Positions 6,996 to 8,937 of a stretch of DNA of 8,937 nucleotides are shown piece after piece. The notes below the pieces were generated by a model. That model was given only the letters and a program-made list of their open reading frames with translations, was not told where the DNA came from and did no database searches. The stretch spans positions 26,855-35,791 of the forward strand of contig DDNW01000105.1 of the NCBI GenBank assembly GCA_002341345.1. The letters run 5' to 3'. Position numbers and translations under genes: made by a program. Numbering within the stretch: position 1 is the first letter of the stretch; each line of letters begins with the position of its first letter. The DNA is from Erythrobacter sp. UBA2510 (GTDB lineage Bacteria; Pseudomonadota; Alphaproteobacteria; Sphingomonadales; Sphingomonadaceae).

Positions 6996-8937
6996 ATGAA
7001 ATCGACCCGTCTGCTCGCTGGCGCCAGTTTCGCCGCGCTGTGCCTCGCCGCCACCCCCGCCATCGCTGGCGACGTCACCGGAACTGTCGTCGACGAGACC
7101 GATACCGTGGCACTGCAATCGGCCACGGTCGAGATCAAGGAGCTGGGCCGCAAGGTCGTAACGGCGCGTGATGGCTCCTACCGGATCGCCGATCTGCCTG
7201 CCGGCACCTATGAAGTGACCGCCAGCTACATCGGTGCGCCCGCTGAAACGATTACCGTGCAGGTTCCGGCTGAGGGGACGGTCGCGGTTGACTTTGCCCT
7301 CGGTGGTGAGGACGCGATGCAGATCCTGGTGGTGGGGCAGGGCGCTAACCAGTCTTCGGCCCTGTCGCGCAAATATGCCAATGACGTAGTTTCCGATGTG
7401 CTGACCCGCGACGCGATCGGTCAGTTCCCCGATCAGAACGTTGCAGAGAGCCTGCGCCGCCTGCCCGGTATCAACATCCTGAACGATCAGGGCGAAGGTC
7501 GCTTCGTCTCCGTGCGCGGGCTGGCGCCCGGCCTCAATGCCAGTTCGATCAACGGCGTGCGCGTTCCCGCACCCGAAAGCGACGTGCGCGAAGTGGCGCT
7601 CGACGTGATCTCCAGCGACATCATCGAAAGCATCGAGGTCAAGAAGAGCCTGACCCCCGACATGGATGCCGACACGATCGGCGCGTCGGTCGAGATCGAG
7701 ACCACCAGCGCGTTCGACCGCAAGACGCGCCTGCTGACCGCCAAGGTTGAAGGCAGCTATAATGATTACGCCGATGAGATAAGCCCCAAGGGCAGCCTGG
7801 ATTTCGCCACCCGCATCGGTGACAATTTCGGCATTTCGGGCGGCGTCAGCTATTACCGCCGCACCTTCGAGACCGACAATATCGAAGCCGACGGGTGGGA
7901 GGAGGACGACGGCGTCATCTATGCCGAGGATCTCGAATACCGCGACTACGATGTCGAACGCGAACGTATCAGTGCGACGCTCGGCCTCGACCTTCGCGCG
8001 GGCGACAGCACCGAACTGTATGCCCGCGGCGTCTACAGCCAGTTCGACGACCAGGAGAGCCGCCGGCGCCTGATCTTCGATCTCGGCGATGCGATCGTTA
8101 CGGGTGCAGGCAGGACGGTCGGTTACAGCGACACCGATCCCGACCCCGACGAGGACGCGGCGATTACCGTCGAGCGCGATGTCAAGGACCGCTTCGAATC
8201 GCAGAAGATCCGTTCGCTCGTTTTCGGCGGCGAAAGCGATTGGGGTGATTGGTTCGCCAACTATTCCGCGAGCTGGGCAAAATCGAGCGAGCGGGAAAAC
8301 GGCAGCCTCGATCCCATCGCATTCGAACGCGAATATGAGGAAGAAGGTTTCGGCGTCGCTCTCGACTTCGCCGATCCGCGCATCCCGCTCTACAGCGTCA
8401 CCGATCCGACGAGCGATTTCACCGACCCCAGGGCCTATGCGCTGAACGATATCGAATTCGTCGCGCTGTCGGATGCGCAGGACGAGGAATGGGCCGCCAA
8501 GTTCGACCTGGGACGCCGCTTCGCCGCCGACAATGGCGAGTTCACCGTACAGGTCGGCTTCAAGGGCCGCTGGTGCGACAAGACTTATGACGCGAACGTC
8601 GAGTTCTACGAAAACGACGCCATGACGCTGAACGACGCGCTGGGCGAAGGACAGACCTATCGCCTGACCGGTATCGGGCCGGTTGCAGGTTTCACCGAAG
8701 GGTCCGACTTCTTCCGCGCCAATTTCGGCGATTTCGAATTGCAGGAAATCGACAGCGCGTTCGACAGCGCGGTCGAGGATTTTGCAGTCGCTGAAGACAT
8801 CATGGCCGGCTATTTGCTCGGCCGCTGGGAAAGCGCGGACCTGCGCGTGGTCTATGGCCTGCGTTACGAGCACACGGACAACACGCTGGTGGGCAACAAC
8901 GTCCTGCTGGTCGAGGAAGACGGGACGCTGCCCGACG
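6996..8937 (+). CDS. TonB-dependent outer-membrane receptor, C-terminus beyond window
   Basis: The frame is open from ATG 6996 to the window end (647 codons seen), behind a strong GGAGGG site. Residues 1-24 are a signal peptide ending in AIA. Residues 25-102 form a carboxypeptidase-regulatory-like beta-sandwich (GTVVDE, TARDGSYRIADLPAGTYEV), an N-terminal extension found on some receptors. A TonB-box-like stretch (QILVVGQG, 109-116) precedes the plug domain (about 128-243: IGQFPDQNVAESLRRLPGIN, then GEGRFVSVRGL and SIEVKKSLTPDMDADTIGA). Beta-barrel strands with alternating aromatic and charged residues follow. The wording matches the TonB receptor family typical of Caulobacter, Xanthomonas and sphingomonads. 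These proteins import siderophores, sugars or other nutrients across the outer membrane using energy from TonB-ExbBD. The substrate cannot be told from this part, and a link to leucine use is not shown: the gene lies 467 bp from the operon and has its own leader. Confidence 0.93.
   Translation, partial: MKSTRLLAGASFAALCLAATPAIAGDVTGTVVDETDTVALQSATVEIKELGRKVVTARDGSYRIADLPAGTYEVTASYIGAPAETITVQVPAEGTVAVDFALGGEDAMQILVVGQGANQSSALSRKYANDVVSDVLTRDAIGQFPDQNVAESLRRLPGINILNDQGEGRFVSVRGLAPGLNASSINGVRVPAPESDVREVALDVISSDIIESIEVKKSLTPDMDADTIGASVEIETTSAFDRKTRLLTAKVEGSYNDYADEISPKGSLDFATRIGDNFGISGGVSYYRRTFETDNIEADGWEEDDGVIYAEDLEYRDYDVERERISATLGLDLRAGDSTELYARGVYSQFDDQESRRRLIFDLGDAIVTGAGRTVGYSDTDPDPDEDAAITVERDVKDRFESQKIRSLVFGGESDWGDWFANYSASWAKSSERENGSLDPIAFEREYEEEGFGVALDFADPRIPLYSVTDPTSDFTDPRAYALNDIEFVALSDAQDEEWAAKFDLGRRFAADNGEFTVQVGFKGRWCDKTYDANVEFYENDAMTLNDALGEGQTYRLTGIGPVAGFTEGSDFFRANFGDFELQEIDSAFDSAVEDFAVAEDIMAGYLLGRWESADLRVVYGLRYEHTDNTLVGNNVLLVEEDGTLPD

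Noticed and set aside
6993..8873. A 626-codon open frame on the minus strand opposite the receptor gene
   Set aside because: The plus strand carries a clear signal peptide, plug domain and ribosome site. The antisense frame has a repetitive Val/Ala/Ile/Gly/Asp composition and no recognisable domain, as expected from G/C-rich codon bias mirrored on the other strand.

Overview
The window is G+C-rich, with strong G/C preference at third codon positions. It looks like an alphaproteobacterial chromosome, most likely Sphingomonadales (Erythrobacter/Sphingomonas type). This rests on the family of the TonB-dependent receptor, the tight ATGA gene overlaps and the protein sequences; I have no 16S rRNA or search result to confirm it.

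Layout. Positions 1-312 (minus) hold a decayed aldehyde dehydrogenase fragment. Positions 365-1327 (minus) encode a LysR-type regulator. A 98-bp A/T-rich divergent control region (1328-1425) separates it from a compact plus-strand operon: isovaleryl-CoA dehydrogenase (1426-2589), methylcrotonyl-CoA carboxylase carboxyltransferase subunit (2586-4187), methylcrotonyl-CoA carboxylase biotin-carrying subunit (4193-6079) and a MaoC/hotdog acyl-CoA hydratase (6076-6528). A gene-poor stretch follows (6529-6995), containing one doubtful small secreted-protein ORF on the minus strand and several short dyads. The last gene (6996 to beyond the window end) is the N-terminal two-thirds or so of a TonB-dependent outer-membrane receptor. 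Its ribosome binding site lies inside a perfect inverted repeat.

Function. The operon covers the middle of leucine catabolism: isovaleryl-CoA to 3-methylcrotonyl-CoA (LiuA), then carboxylation to 3-methylglutaconyl-CoA (LiuB + LiuD). In the familiar liuABCDE arrangement the next step is done by LiuC, a crotonase-fold hydratase, and then by LiuE, HMG-CoA lyase. Neither is in this window. Instead a MaoC-fold hydratase is translationally coupled to liuD. This resembles the mycobacterial leucine/itaconate cluster (AccD1-AccA1-FadE19-MaoC-CitE-like lyase) and suggests the hydration step may be run by an unrelated fold, perhaps with opposite stereochemistry. That is the most interesting biological point here. 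The likely regulator is the divergent LysR protein rather than the MerR (LiuR) or TetR (LiuQ) regulators known for proteobacterial liu genes.

I see no transposase, tRNA, rRNA, CRISPR array or phage gene. The other long ORFs, including three antisense ones of more than 400 codons, are shadows of the genes listed.
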